A stretch of 64,000 bases of DNA, from NCBI RefSeq assembly GCF_022201045.2, contig NC_068563.1:27625001-27689000 (forward strand). The letters are read 5' to 3'. The notes beneath the pieces were generated by a model. The model had not been told where the DNA came from, did no database searches, and saw only the letters and a program-made list of their open reading frames with translations. The position numbers and the translations under genes are program-made. Positions within the stretch are counted from its first letter, which is position 1; each line of letters opens with the position of its first letter. This DNA comes from Citrus sinensis (taxonomy: Eukaryota; Streptophyta; Magnoliopsida; Sapindales; Rutaceae). Positions 28,101 to 39,035 of the stretch are shown one piece after another.

Positions 28101-30631
28101 AATTACTTTGATAAAAGGTAAAGATATATGGAACAAGGTAGGAATATATGCAAATATAAGCAATCAACCCTGCACAATTCTTGAAGATGAAAACTGATGA
28201 GTATTATCATGTTTCAACAGTATCGGAAACTTTGAGGCCTCAAAGAAGTACATCTACAAATTTATTGAAGGGGTAAAAATAACTGATGTTCTCATGCACC
28301 TATTAATTCATCCAAGATTTTCATACCTCCAAATTTGGACCAAGAGATGGATATGTTGGATCAGTAGCCACCAAGGCTGCTTCGCAGAGCTTTATGGCCT
28401 TATGGAGGTCTTTCAAATGGCCCCACTTGGGTTGTCTGATAAGTCCTGAAACAACAATAGAAGATGTTGAAATCATACACAGATGAAACTAAGAGAAATA
28501 TCTTTCGAATCTCAGCACTGAATAATTGTCTCATCTTCCATTTAACAAATTATGAGCACGTAGCATTTGACCTTTTAGCATTACATTGACCACAATATTC
28601 ATAAGGAAGCATACTGCCAATTATCATCTCATAACAAGTGGATATTCAGGAGCAATAGTAAATAGATTTCGTACCATACTCATCAAGTGGAGCATCATAA
28701 TCATAACTTGTCGAGATAAAGGGCCCACCACTAGTCCGGTCAAAGTTAGTTCCACCGTGGTACTGGAAAATTTTGCAACCAAAGCAAATATGATGAAATA
28801 CAATGTTCTTGTCAGTATGATTCTGTATTTTGTCCAACAGTAGAAGTCATAAGCATCAGAAACTATGTTCAAGACTCAAAAACTCACAAAACACTACATT
28901 ACCATATAATAATTCTGGAAGGTTCCACCTCGCTGGAAAAACCGTGCCACAGCAAATGCAAGGTCTTCCACTGGTCTGTATGGTACAGCACCACCAAAGG
29001 AAAGAAACCTAGCATTACAAATTATAAGAAACGACATTAGTGACTAATTTCATGTAAGAGATAAATAGCCAATCTAGCTGAAGGGGCAGCTCAACCATAC
29101 ACAAAATCATTAGAATCAACGAGTCAGACACCATACCATCCACTCCAATTCTCGGTCCACATTTTGGGTTTGTTGTTGGAATTTGGGGTGAATTGATCAC
29201 AGTAGAAGCCATTGCAGGTGTTGATCTGTAAGTAATTGAAAATGGGTGTTACATATAAAGCATAAAAGGCATCATTTAGAATCCCGAGTAACAAAAACAA
29301 ATGAACAAATAACTCACAATGGGATCAGGAGCATCTGATTGCTGGCACATGACCCAGGGCACTCCAGTATCCAAAGATAGAGCCATGCCTGCTGCCCATT
29401 TGATATAGCTTTTGCCAGCAGCTCCATAAGCCGAATCAATGTTTCCATACTCATTTTCAATCTGACATTAAAAAAATGGGAAAAAAAATATTTTCTCTGA
29501 TATTGTTGCTCAATACCATAAAGTCAAACTAATCATAAATCCATCATAGCAGTTGCAACCACTGAAGATGATACACAATGAAAATCAAACACCTCTATCA
29601 ATAAAAGATAACTTAAAGCCAAAAAAGGTACCTGTGATAGAATGATGGGTCCTCCTTGAGATGCATAAAGTTTCTCTTGCTTCATCATATCCACAATTTT
29701 AGCCGTAAATCGCTGCATTTCAGCCTGAAACAGATAACAGAGCAATGCAACCCATAATTCAACTAATAAACACCAATGATTAACAACGTGAAAGGAGAAA
29801 ATTGATATGGTAGAAACCTTGAATGGCTCATTATCAGTCCGAAACTGAATTCCAGGTATAAAATGCAACCAAAGAGGGAATCCTCTGCCAAAAGTTTCCA
29901 ACGTAAAAATACGAACTTTTACAAACATGTCCCATTAAAATGACCAAAAAAAGAATCATTAATTTCAGATAAAAAAAAAAATCTATTTACCCAAAGTTCC
30001 ATTCAGCACAAACATATGGACCAATGCGAAGATGAGCATATAGACCAGCTTCGGCTACCAGCTTCACGAACTTAACTAAATCATATCTTCCTTCAAAATT
30101 ATACTGCGCATTACGGAAAATTAATTTTGAAAAAAAAAAATTTACAGACATATATACTTCTGAAATTGCCGAAAATTAAAACACCCCGGAACAAGATTAC
30201 AGTCTCCATTTTTTTCCTATATGTTCTTAGCAACCAAACACAAAAAGGAAAAATAAAATGGGAAACAAAACCTGGTTTCGAACTGGTTCGTGTAGATTCC
30301 AAAAAACATAAGTCTCAATCACATCTAAGCCTCCATCCTTGGATTTCTGAATAAGGTCCGGCCACATCTACACAACAAACAAACAAACAAACATTACAAC
30401 CAAACATCGTTGCCGAAAGAAATAATGAATTTGATTTCATTTTAATCATTAAGTATATGTGACCTCGGGGGTGCTGCGTGGATAATGAATGGAGCCAGAT
30501 ATCAAGACTCTACGTTTGCCACCAATGACGACTGCTCTGTGATCGTACGTTACATTGGCACCAAAAGACGTCGTGGCAAGAACTACGAACCCCCAGCAGA
30601 GAACCAGAAGCAGAATCTCTTTGCTTGCCAT
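25102..30631 (-). CDS. BGAL8: Beta-galactosidase, GH35 family, BGAL8-like, with lectin domain
   Basis: Predicted 848-residue cell-wall exo-beta-galactosidase. Exons: 30631-30464, 30367-30272, 30103-29991, 29884-29818, 29724-29632, 29461-29318, 29225-29137, 29008-28903, 28762-28675, 28445-28327, 27971-27807, 27697-27495, 27326-27217, 26943-26834, 26699-26586, 26363-26262, 25941-25730, 25656-25317, 25209-25102. All 19 join in frame. A signal peptide (about 1-24) precedes the GH35 catalytic domain starting VTYDHRA. The acid/base E183 is in IENEYGN and the nucleophile E252 in WTENWSGW. The last ~85 residues ([20 protein letters not shown] onward) form a SUEL/galactose-binding lectin domain. MASKE was preferred as the start over an upstream in-frame ATG because the signal peptide follows it. 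The donor of exon 12 is locally duplicated. Confidence 0.95.
27407..27516 (-). repeat. Tandem duplication spanning a splice donor
   Basis: Two adjacent copies of about 53-57 bases: TAAGAAAGCAGCAGTGAAAT at 27407 and TAAGAAAGCAGCAGTAAAAT at 27464, each followed by ATACCTTAATGAATACCACA. The duplication straddles the end of exon 12 of the beta-galactosidase gene, so two near-identical donor sites lie 53 bases apart. Confidence 0.88.
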
Positions 30632-33600
30632 GATAAAACTAGTACAACAGTATAATAAAAGCACTACGCCACGCTACTCTTCTTTTGGAAAATCTTGAGC
30701 TTTCTTCTTGATTTATATTAAGTAAAAAGACTGTGCTTTTAGTTTCTTAAAACAGTGGATAATGACTTGAAAACGCTTTCTTTTGTTGAATTATTTGCTT
30801 GCTTTTACTTTATGTCTTATCTTGGCTTTGGTTTTTGCTTCCTGGGTTTAACTTGTCACTTCAGCTAAGGCGAAACTGAAAACAAGCCGTACAAGAATCA
30901 AGACGAATCAGAAGGTGGAGCGGAACTACTCAAAAGCTAACGTAAGCTCATCTGTACTTGAAGAGTTTTTGGCTTGGTTGCGCATTCATTCGTTGATAAT
31001 GATGATTCATGTGCATGGTAGTGGCCAAAACCAAATGCAGAAAATTGCAGTGGAGAAAGGATCAAGTGTTTGTCTGTGCACGTGTAGGGCTGCCTTTTCT
31101 GCCACTTATTTCACGCCGTGATTGTACGGACACGTAACGTTGATTAAGTTGATTACTTGTCTGAAAGTGAAAAACTTTATTATATTTATATCCACACATC
31201 CACATTAATTTGTAAAGACATAGGTTTTATTTTTTATTTTTTATTTTTTGCCTTTTATGGTGGCAGTATGCCGTCTCGATTATCCATGTGAATAAGAACA
31301 AGAGCAAGCACAAGTTCACTCACAGCCCAGATACAGCTTCTTGTTCATTTTCATTAATTGGTTGCTAAATAATGTTGATGATTTAACTTAAGACACCGCA
31401 CCGTCATAGGACATAAATTTCCATTATGTGCACTTATGTGTGAAAACAAAAATTTTCTTTAAAAAAAGAGCAATTGCCTAGGCATGACTCAACCACTCGA
31501 GTCATGATATGATAGAATGAATGTGATGGGTATGAGTGAGAAATGAATGAGAGGTGGGCATGTGATGTGAGGCAAAGAGTGGAGTACTTGTTGTCGGTGC
31601 AAAAATGGGCGCCCCGAGGGCAATGCTTGAGATGGCTTAGACGAGTGCATATATGCTCACTAAGATTCCACCAAAATCCAATCACCCCGCTCACTCTTTC
31701 CAACGCACGCCGGGAATTTTACTGACCCGAGACAAATTATTGGTCAGTCCATGCCCTCTTCCAAGACCCACTAATTAATAGTGTTAGTGATCCTAATCAT
31801 CAAATTACAATTGTTAGTAAGGATTGATTTGTTTAATAATAATAATAATTTTTTATTATTATTGCTTTTTGGAGACAACCTAATGTCATCATCAATTCAA
31901 AGACAAAGTTCTCCGCGCTTGGCGCTAGTCTTGGAATTGAGCTGTAGTCGTCATCAAAAATTCCATTCAATCTCTCTCTCTCTCTCTTCTTTTCTTTTCT
32001 TTTTTTTTCCCCGGCGGAATCATTATCTTTTTTTTTTTTTTTGTACATATTATTATTTATTTTATATTTAATTGGTTGGTACTACATGTCATGTGCATGA
32101 CTCATATTCATCACGATCTTGCAGCGATATTGTTTGAGCTTTAATCAAGGCAAGTAGCTAGGTTCATCATCTATGTTGTCATTGAGAGTAAATCTTAATT
32201 ATAATTTTTAGTAAGAATTGATTAATTTAGATTAAATTTGAGTTACTATTTTTAATATCTTAAGAAAAAGGGTTTGAGTTTGTTAAAGAGTGAAAATAAA
32301 TAATACTAGCTTTGAAGTATATTGATTTGATAGATGCTTTAGCCCAAAAAAAAAAAAAAAAATTACAAAACAAACTCTAACAAAATTCGATATTACTAGA
32401 ATAACATAGCATCAATTAATTAACTAAAATAAAACCTCTTAATGTTTCCATTTATCAACAACATTATATTTCAACCGAATCATTGAGTAAAAAGGTTGCA
32501 CCGAATAAATCAAAAATTGGAGACCAGTGTCAACACCATGTGACTTTTTTGCTATTATATATTATATATATGCTTTAGTTTGACAATTTGAACAAATGAC
32601 AATCAAAAGCTTAAAGTGGTCGCATTTGTTGACCTTTAAAGTGTTGTGAAATAAATAGACGGTGGTGCGGTGCCTCAATCGACATATTAATATTATGAAT
32701 GCCCTCAAGGTGGTCAAGGCATTCTTCAACCAGCCGCTGCTCCCAATACAGACAGAGCATCCTTCTTCATAATTAGTAAAAGAAATAATTGAAAATTTCA
32801 CTGCTCTTTCCCAACAGTGACCACTACTATCTATATACATAATAATTAATAACAACCGATTCAGATTTTGAATACCATATGCATTTATGTTTCTATGAAG
32901 AAAGTTGAGATTTGTTAACCGTTGAATGCCACTTAAATGCCATTTCCTAAGTGACCCACTTAGGTTCATCCCCGGAACGACAACAAGATTTATATAAGTG
33001 GACAAATGCTACAAATAAGAAAGAAAATAGATAACGAAAGTAAATGTTACATGGAGTGGTCTATTACTAATTTTGATGGGCAATATATATATATATATAT
33101 TACCAATTTCACATGTTATTGGCGTACAGTTATAATTCAGATTTAAGAATAATGGCTGTGATGGTGAGATGTAACCTCTGGGATTGCACAAGAGTTGAAT
33201 TGAAGGGGCCATGGGGTCATCACCTTTATTTCGATTCCCAATTTTCTTTCTCCACAGCTACCGAAATTTAATGTTCATACTTGTATCCTTTCAAAAAAAC
33301 GAATGTCAACAATTAAGATTTCTGGCTAAGATATTTTATTTTTTACGATGAAGATCGCTCTGGATCTCTTGCCTATATAACTATGTCGCGATCTTTTTTT
33401 TTATGTAGTTTTGTTAATGACCTTGTCCAATTATCTGATTGATCCTAATTACAATCCTCTGACAAACAGGGCTCAACAGTTCTTACAAATATTAGAAAGA
33501 AGGGTTACTGTACTTAGATCAAGCCCAATATCGATTCACGCCTTCATGGCTCGGAGACGAGAAAAGAAAAAGAGTTAGGATTGTTGGCACCCCTCTATTC

Positions 33601-34089
33601 TCCTCACAAAACTCTCTTTTCAGTTTATTTTATTTTAATTTTTAAAAAATTCTTGTTTTAAAAAACTTTTTTCCTTTTTCGCAATCTTATTGTTGCCCTA
33701 AACCATAAATGAATTTTTTTTTTTTTTTTTTATGGGTGATAGATTGTTACCTGTCAATCATTAAGTTAAATTATGCATATTTTTAGTTATAATTTAAAAG
33801 TAATTTTAGGTATGGTAATAAATAGAAAAAAATAATTAACTATTGCAAATTTTTGTAATTAATTTTGGTTAGATGAAATGAAAGCCACAGATAGAAAAAA
33901 TAATAATTATGAAAAAAAAATTATTAAATGTATTTAATCGTTATTTATCTTTAATGTAATCTTATTTCAATTGGGGTTTTAAGGACAAATGGGGGGGGCA
34001 CCGATAGCTTCGCTCTTAAATGGACAATTCGGAGAAAAGCTCGACACAACAAGAGTCTGTAACTGCTGATTCTGAATAACAAGCAGCCA
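30632..34089. other. Divergent intergenic region, no gene supported
   Basis: Lies between the minus-strand beta-galactosidase start and the plus-strand NF-YC10-like start, so it should contain both promoters. It is AT-rich with TTA/AAT and CT simple repeats near 31835-32040 and a TA run near 33082-33100. No coding frame shows domain content. Confidence 0.6.
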
Positions 34090-34759
34090 ATGGCTTCTTC
34101 GAAGAAAAGGAAAGAAGAAAAAGCCAAACTCGAAAACGCAGAAACGAGGAAGAAGGCAAAACCAAGTCCAAAGAAACCAAAGAAGAGCAACAAGAAGACG
34201 GCGATTCAAAACGGCACCGTTAGCGAGTCCAAGGACGAGGTTGTAGTAACACCAGCTTCGTCAAGCATTAATGATTCACAGCAAGACTCGGAAACCGAAC
34301 AAGAAGGCAGAAGCCAAGAACAAGAAGCGACGAATGAAAAGAAGAAGAAACCCAATAAAAATGGAAAGAAAATAGAGCGCGATGATGATGATGAGGTTTC
34401 CAAAGTGTGTAATTTTCCCATGGGTAGGATTAAAAGAATTTTCAAGACTCAAAGTTCTGATATTGGTATTACTGGGGAGGCTGTTTTTCTTGTTAACAAA
34501 GCCACGGTACCCTTCTTTTTCTCTTCCCTTCTCTGCTTGTTAGGGTTCCTTTTTGAAACTTTATATTTTGGGATTGTGAAAATTTTAGAAAGTTTATAAT
34601 GCTTAAATCTGAAAATTGAGACTTATGTATGTGCATTGTGTGATTGGTTCTGGTTGGCTGCAGGATAAGTTTCTTGAACAATTTTGTGAAGATGCATATG
34701 AATGTTGTGCTAAGGATCGTAAGAAATCGCTTGCTTACAAGCATTTAGGTAATCTCTTG

Positions 34760-34790
<31 letters not shown>

Positions 34791-35485
34791 CCCCTTTATT
34801 TAATGGAAATGCATGGCCTACTACATTTCACATTTGATTGTTGTTTTACTCTAGTATAGTGATTAATTTGATGTGTTTGAATAATTATATTGTTATGTAA
34901 ATTGTCGCAGTGAATTATGTGATGCCATTATTGATAACTGAGAAGTTTGGTATCTTGATCTTTAAAGTGTGACTTTTTCTTTTTGGTTTCTCCCTTTTGG
35001 TCTTTGTCCCAGTTGACCATGTTGTAACTAGTAGTTTTCTTGATTTCGTATTCATACTTGACCTCTGAGTTAATATATAACAGTTACTATATTTTAGTTT
35101 AGATTGACCATCTGTGTGGACTGCAACCTGCTAGAAAGAAAATGTTAGTTTCTTAGTTGACGGATACTTGATCTGATACCAATGTCAGATATGATTCACA
35201 CAGGCACACACACATTTAATTTAATGCAGAATTTGAGATATTGCATTCAGTTGAGGTTGTATTAAGATGCTTCGTTCTATTTGTTTCAGCAGCAGTTGTT
35301 TCTGAACAGAGCAAATATGACTTTCTTTCAGGTAATTTATTTCTCTAATCTACATATATCTCAGTGAACAAGAAGAATTATCTGACCGATTACCGTCTTC
35401 TCTGCGTCTAGATTATGTTCCTGAGAAAATAAAAGCTGAGGATGCATTGGCCCAGAGAGAATTAGCTGAGGGAGGGGAAGGATAG
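34090..35485 (+). CDS. NF-YC10: NF-YC10/DPB3-1-like histone-fold protein
   Basis: Predicted 205-residue nuclear protein from exons 34090-34506, 34664-34748, 35290-35331 and 35412-35485. The first ~108 residues are Lys/Glu/Ser-rich and basic, with several nuclear-localisation-like clusters. A histone fold of the NF-YC/Dpb3 type follows, from FPMGRIKRIFKTQ through VNKATDKFLEQF and YKHLAAVVS to FLSDYVPEKIKAE. Family members pair with NF-YB-like partners. Arabidopsis DPB3-1/NF-YC10 acts as a DREB2A co-activator and resembles a DNA polymerase epsilon subunit. Length and lysine-rich N-terminus favour NF-YC10 over the shorter NF-YC13. Intron 2 contains a CT microsatellite. The exon 3 acceptor is a CAGCAG tandem; the first site gives LAAVV, the better fit to the family. 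Confidence 0.82.
34760..34787 (+). repeat. CT microsatellite in intron 2 of the NF-YC10-like gene
   Basis: Fourteen CT units in a nearly perfect run start 12 bases after the exon 2 donor. Length variation here would be close to a splice site. Confidence 0.9.
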
Positions 35486-36119
35486 AACCTTTGAGACACT
35501 GTAATGGAGAGGACAGTCCAATGGTTGCCTCATTAGAACTGTTGGGATGGTAAATCGCCAGCTTGCATAACTGTCATTGTCAACATATGGAGTATGCTCT
35601 AGTAAGATTGATGTTAAAATTTTATGACTGAAGTTTGTATCTTTGTCCTACAAAATCTATCTCTTCATAGTGCACCCCAAGTATTGATGCGTTTGTCCAT
35701 TAATTTTTTGTGTTTTCACCATTGGCATAGTCAAAGAAATGTAAATTTTTGCTCAGAATGGATAGGTGAGATTACTTCAATTTAACACCAGAAACTTTTA
35801 CTTCTTTTTATTTTTATTTTTATTTTCTTTTGTCCTTGAAGTTTGGAATTTCAATCACATACTTGGATAGGTATGGCCAGAGTTGCACTAAATAGTAAAT
35901 ACATTCCAATATGGTTTTATTTTGAAAAGTCACCTTTCATGGGGTTTGTGGTAGCATATTATCCCATTAAGAATCTAACCGACCACGCAAACATAAAGGA
36001 CAGCATTTGCAGATGCTTATCTGTTTGAGCTTCCACCAAAACTCACCATGATGTGAACCTAGGAGCAGAAATCACACGATGTTGTTCAGATAGTATATGG
36101 TTCTAGGGGGCAAAGGATA
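35486..36119. other. Convergent 3' flanks
   Basis: A 634-base stretch separates the stop codons of the plus-strand NF-YC10-like gene and the minus-strand cis-prenyltransferase. It must hold both 3' UTRs and may let the transcripts overlap. No other feature is seen. Confidence 0.6.
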
Positions 36120-36998
36120 CTAGAGCTGCTTCTTCTTCTTTTCCAAATAGGCGTGGTGTCGTTGAAAGTTCAAGATAGCCCAGATCAAGTGCCGCAAACC
36201 AATTTCTGGCCACAGTGCTTCTGGGGCATACAACATGCAGTTGCTGCTCTGCCAAAGAAGGAAATTGCTCAGGCGGTTCTCGCCAGAAGTTCGGATGAGG
36301 ATGTCAGGATCTGGATATACACCCATGTACATATGCTTCTCAAGATCTACAAGCTTAATAGTATTTTTCTCCTTATTTTTATGCTCATCAGCATCTTCAG
36401 TAACATCATTTTGAGGATTACGTGGCTTAAATGCTTGGGGCTGGGTTTTCTTTGTAACGAGGCAGGTTTCTTCAACAGTATGGACGATCTCCTCAGTGGA
36501 ACTATATGCCAGGCAGATTAGAATCACGATCCTGGTGTTTTTGGAAGTAGCTCTCATCACTTTTTCAGCTGCAACCCTAATAGGCTCACTCACTAGTCCT
36601 AAGTTGCCTATGAAACATACTCTGACACCATATTTACTAAGAAAACCATCTTCCCGAAGCAGCAACTCCATCTTTTCCAACATTAGATCCATCAAATATC
36701 GAATCTCGTTTTGCGTTCGTTTGAAATTATCTATACTGAAGGCGTAGATAGAGACATACTTCACACTCAATTCGACGCAGTACTTCAACAGGGACATGAG
36801 GGTCAAAAATCCAGCCCTGTGACCAGCCCCCTCTCCTGCCAGATTGTGCTTCTTGGCGAATCTTCGGTTCCCGTCCAATATGAATGCAATATGATTTGGA
36901 ATAACACCCACGGATAGTATCCTAAACACGCATTTCCTCATGAAAACTCCCAGCTTCCTGCACAGTTTACTTTCTTCAGCACCAACTTGCCTCTCCAT
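36120..36998 (-). CDS. cis-Prenyltransferase (dehydrodolichyl diphosphate synthase-like), intronless
   Basis: Predicted 292-residue protein in one exon. cis-Prenyltransferases add isopentenyl diphosphate units in Z configuration to farnesyl diphosphate; plant enzymes of the DHDDS type make dolichols at the endoplasmic reticulum with a LEW1/NgBR-type partner. The catalytic D42 lies in FILDGNRRFAK, the GHRAGF motif is near 58-63, and the C-terminal substrate motif has R236, R242 and S244 in RTSGENRLSNFLLWQ. The E of ALWPE follows. No transit peptide is evident, in keeping with the cytosolic/ER clade. An insertion of about 40 hydrophilic, Lys/Asp/Asn-rich residues lies before LEKHMYMG. All sequence motifs needed for activity appear present. 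Confidence 0.92.
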   Translation of the reverse strand: MERQVGAEESKLCRKLGVFMRKCVFRILSVGVIPNHIAFILDGNRRFAKKHNLAGEGAGHRAGFLTLMSLLKYCVELSVKYVSIYAFSIDNFKRTQNEIRYLMDLMLEKMELLLREDGFLSKYGVRVCFIGNLGLVSEPIRVAAEKVMRATSKNTRIVILICLAYSSTEEIVHTVEETCLVTKKTQPQAFKPRNPQNDVTEDADEHKNKEKNTIKLVDLEKHMYMGVYPDPDILIRTSGENRLSNFLLWQSSNCMLYAPEALWPEIGLRHLIWAILNFQRHHAYLEKKKKQL

Positions 36999-37879
36999 TG
37001 TACTAATGCCTGTTTAACCCTCAAAATACTAATGGTGAGAATGCAGTGAATGCGGGTGGGATATTAACTTAAATTGCTCGAGTAAAGAGTTAGATAAAGG
37101 CAGTGTCGGAGGGCCATGCGAAGTGAATGAACAGAAGTATGGGAGAAATTGCAGCGAGAGCAAGAGCACGTACAAGGAATGAGCAAATTGGAAATTTTTA
37201 TTGGGATGTTAAGAGATGCACAAATCAGGTTGGTTAAAACTAACTTGTGCTTAATTGGTATTAGCCATCTGCCATCCCCATTCTTCCTACAGAAAAAGGG
37301 CCAGCCCCAACAGTTAAGATTGGTTCAGCCCAATTTTTGTAACTGAAACTGATTAATTGATATGATAAAATAGCGATTTAAGAGGATTGAGGGGCTGTCA
37401 ACAGTCTAGCTAAACATTTCGACCAGGAACAGTTGGCCCAATGGGTGCTCTTACAAAATGAGTGAGTTCAATTAGTAGAAAACACCTGCGCACACGCGTT
37501 ATGACTCTTGGATTCGGCGGAGTATCCACTTAGACATGACAGTGGAATCAAGGTGAGATATGACAACGGCATCAAGGTGAAGAGTGAAAAATCAGGATGA
37601 ACGATCCATTTCCATGCTCATGTGGGACATGCCAATCCAATGATGGACACATAATGAGCCATCATCACCGTTGATGGTGAAAGAAGGTAATTTTCATGAA
37701 GATAAAGGATAAAAATCATGAAGTTGGGCCCAGTGGCCCCCCCAACAAATCTCCATCAATCTTTCATGATATGAGTGTACAACCAAAGAAATTGTATCAT
37801 GTTTTTTCCAGTAAGTCCCATGAGCAACACAATTAATGTCCTTACTCAAAACATAACCTCATTAAATCCTTGTTGTGTG
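36999..37879. other. Spacer before the FLA cluster
   Basis: About 880 bases holding the 5' flank of the cis-prenyltransferase on the minus side and the distal upstream region of the first FLA gene. No gene is supported. Confidence 0.55.
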
Positions 37880-38064
37880 TTTCCTGTATTCTCAAGCAAA
37901 CTAGTTGCTGCAACGCTGTCATATACATCACACTCTCCATTGATTCATTTCACCTTATTATCACCTATCCAACATAGATAAGAGTTGCTAACAACTGAGG
38001 TTTATGCTAACTAAAACTCCACACTTCACCTAAATTCACTATCTTCCCTTCATAATATAAACGC
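37880..38064 (+). promoter_or_regulatory. Conserved proximal promoter of FLA gene 1
   Basis: This block is alignable by eye with the flanks of the other two FLA genes. It contains CAAGCAAACTAGTTGCTGCA (from 37893), TCATATACATCAC, CTCCATTGATTCA, AGTTGCTAACAACTG, CACTTCACCTAAA and a TATAAA at 38056-38061. The order of elements is the same in all three copies. Confidence 0.75.
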
Positions 38065-38195
38065 CCCTCGCCCCTCTCCAAATTCATCAAACACATTGTG
38101 CAGCAAAGTACATTAATCTCTTCGTTCTAGCTTTAAGCATTTTGCATTCTTTTCTAACAAACAAAGCCTTGCTACAACTTTCAAATACTACAAAA

Positions 38196-39035
38196 ATGAT
38201 GATGACGAAGCAAACTTTCCTCTCTTTTTCACTTGTCCTTCTCTTTCTCCTCCATTGCACCAACACCCTAGTAGCTCAGCCAGCAGCAGCTCCAGCTCAA
38301 CCCGCAGGCCCCATTGCTGCGCCATCTCCGCCTAGTCCTCCGGCACCTCTAGTCCTGCCGGGTCCAGCTGCAGGTCCGGCGCCATCGGGCCCCACCAACG
38401 TCACCAAAATCTTCGAAAAAGCAGGCCATTTTTCACTCCTTATTCGGCTGCTTAAGTCCACCTCAGTCGCTGATCAAATAGAGAAGCAGCTCAATGACAC
38501 AAGCAATGGCGTGACCATCTTTGCACCAGCTGACGACGCGTTTTCCAGCCTCAGTTCCGGCACTCTCAACTCCCTAAACGATGGCGAAAAAGAATCTTTA
38601 ATGCAGTTTCATGTGCTCTCTACATATATCCCGCTATCACAGTTCCAAACTGTGAGTAACCCGCTGAGAACAAACGCTGGAGATAGCAGCAAATACGCGT
38701 TCCCTCTTAATGTGACATCTTATCCCAATTCAGTGAACATTTCCACTGGCATTACCAACGCTAGCTTGTCTGGTACTGTTTACACCGATGGGCAGCTTGC
38801 TATTTATCAAGTGAACAAGGTGCTGCTTCCTTGGAACCTCTTTGGTGCTAAGCCCCCAGCACCGGCTCCATCCCCGGTGAAACCTGGCAAGCAGGATTCT
38901 GCTGCAGCTACGGTTGATGATGACAGTTCTGATGATGATCATAAAGTGAACGTCTCTGGTGCTGTGAGTCTCGTGGCCATGCAACATGTGGTCTTCTTTG
39001 CGGCTGCTTTGGTTGCAGCAATGTTTTCTTTGTGA
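38196..39035 (+). CDS. FLA: Fasciclin-like arabinogalactan protein 1 (FLA11/12 type)
   Basis: Predicted 279-residue intronless GPI-anchored wall glycoprotein. A signal peptide (about 1-28, ending at LVAQ) is followed by a Pro/Ala/Ser-rich arabinogalactan stretch rich in AP, SP and PSPP (about 29-70). A single fasciclin domain has the H1 box VTIFAPADDAF, the central QFHVL and the H2 region ending YQVNKVLLPW. A second short Pro-Ala stretch and a hydrophobic GPI-signal tail close the protein. N-glycosylation sequons (NVT, NDTS, NIST, NASL) are visible. Single-fasciclin FLAs of this type are typical of xylem and fibre secondary walls. I chose the MMMTK start over an in-frame ATG at 38142 because the signal peptide follows directly and gene 2 starts the same way. 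Confidence 0.92.
   Translation: MMMTKQTFLSFSLVLLFLLHCTNTLVAQPAAAPAQPAGPIAAPSPPSPPAPLVLPGPAAGPAPSGPTNVTKIFEKAGHFSLLIRLLKSTSVADQIEKQLNDTSNGVTIFAPADDAFSSLSSGTLNSLNDGEKESLMQFHVLSTYIPLSQFQTVSNPLRTNAGDSSKYAFPLNVTSYPNSVNISTGITNASLSGTVYTDGQLAIYQVNKVLLPWNLFGAKPPAPAPSPVKPGKQDSAAATVDDDSSDDDHKVNVSGAVSLVAMQHVVFFAAALVAAMFSL

Noticed and set aside
32562-33005. Minus-strand frame of 147 residues
   Set aside because: Longest frame in its region, but mixed hydrophobic and AT-driven composition without any domain; it starts far from promoter-like sequence.
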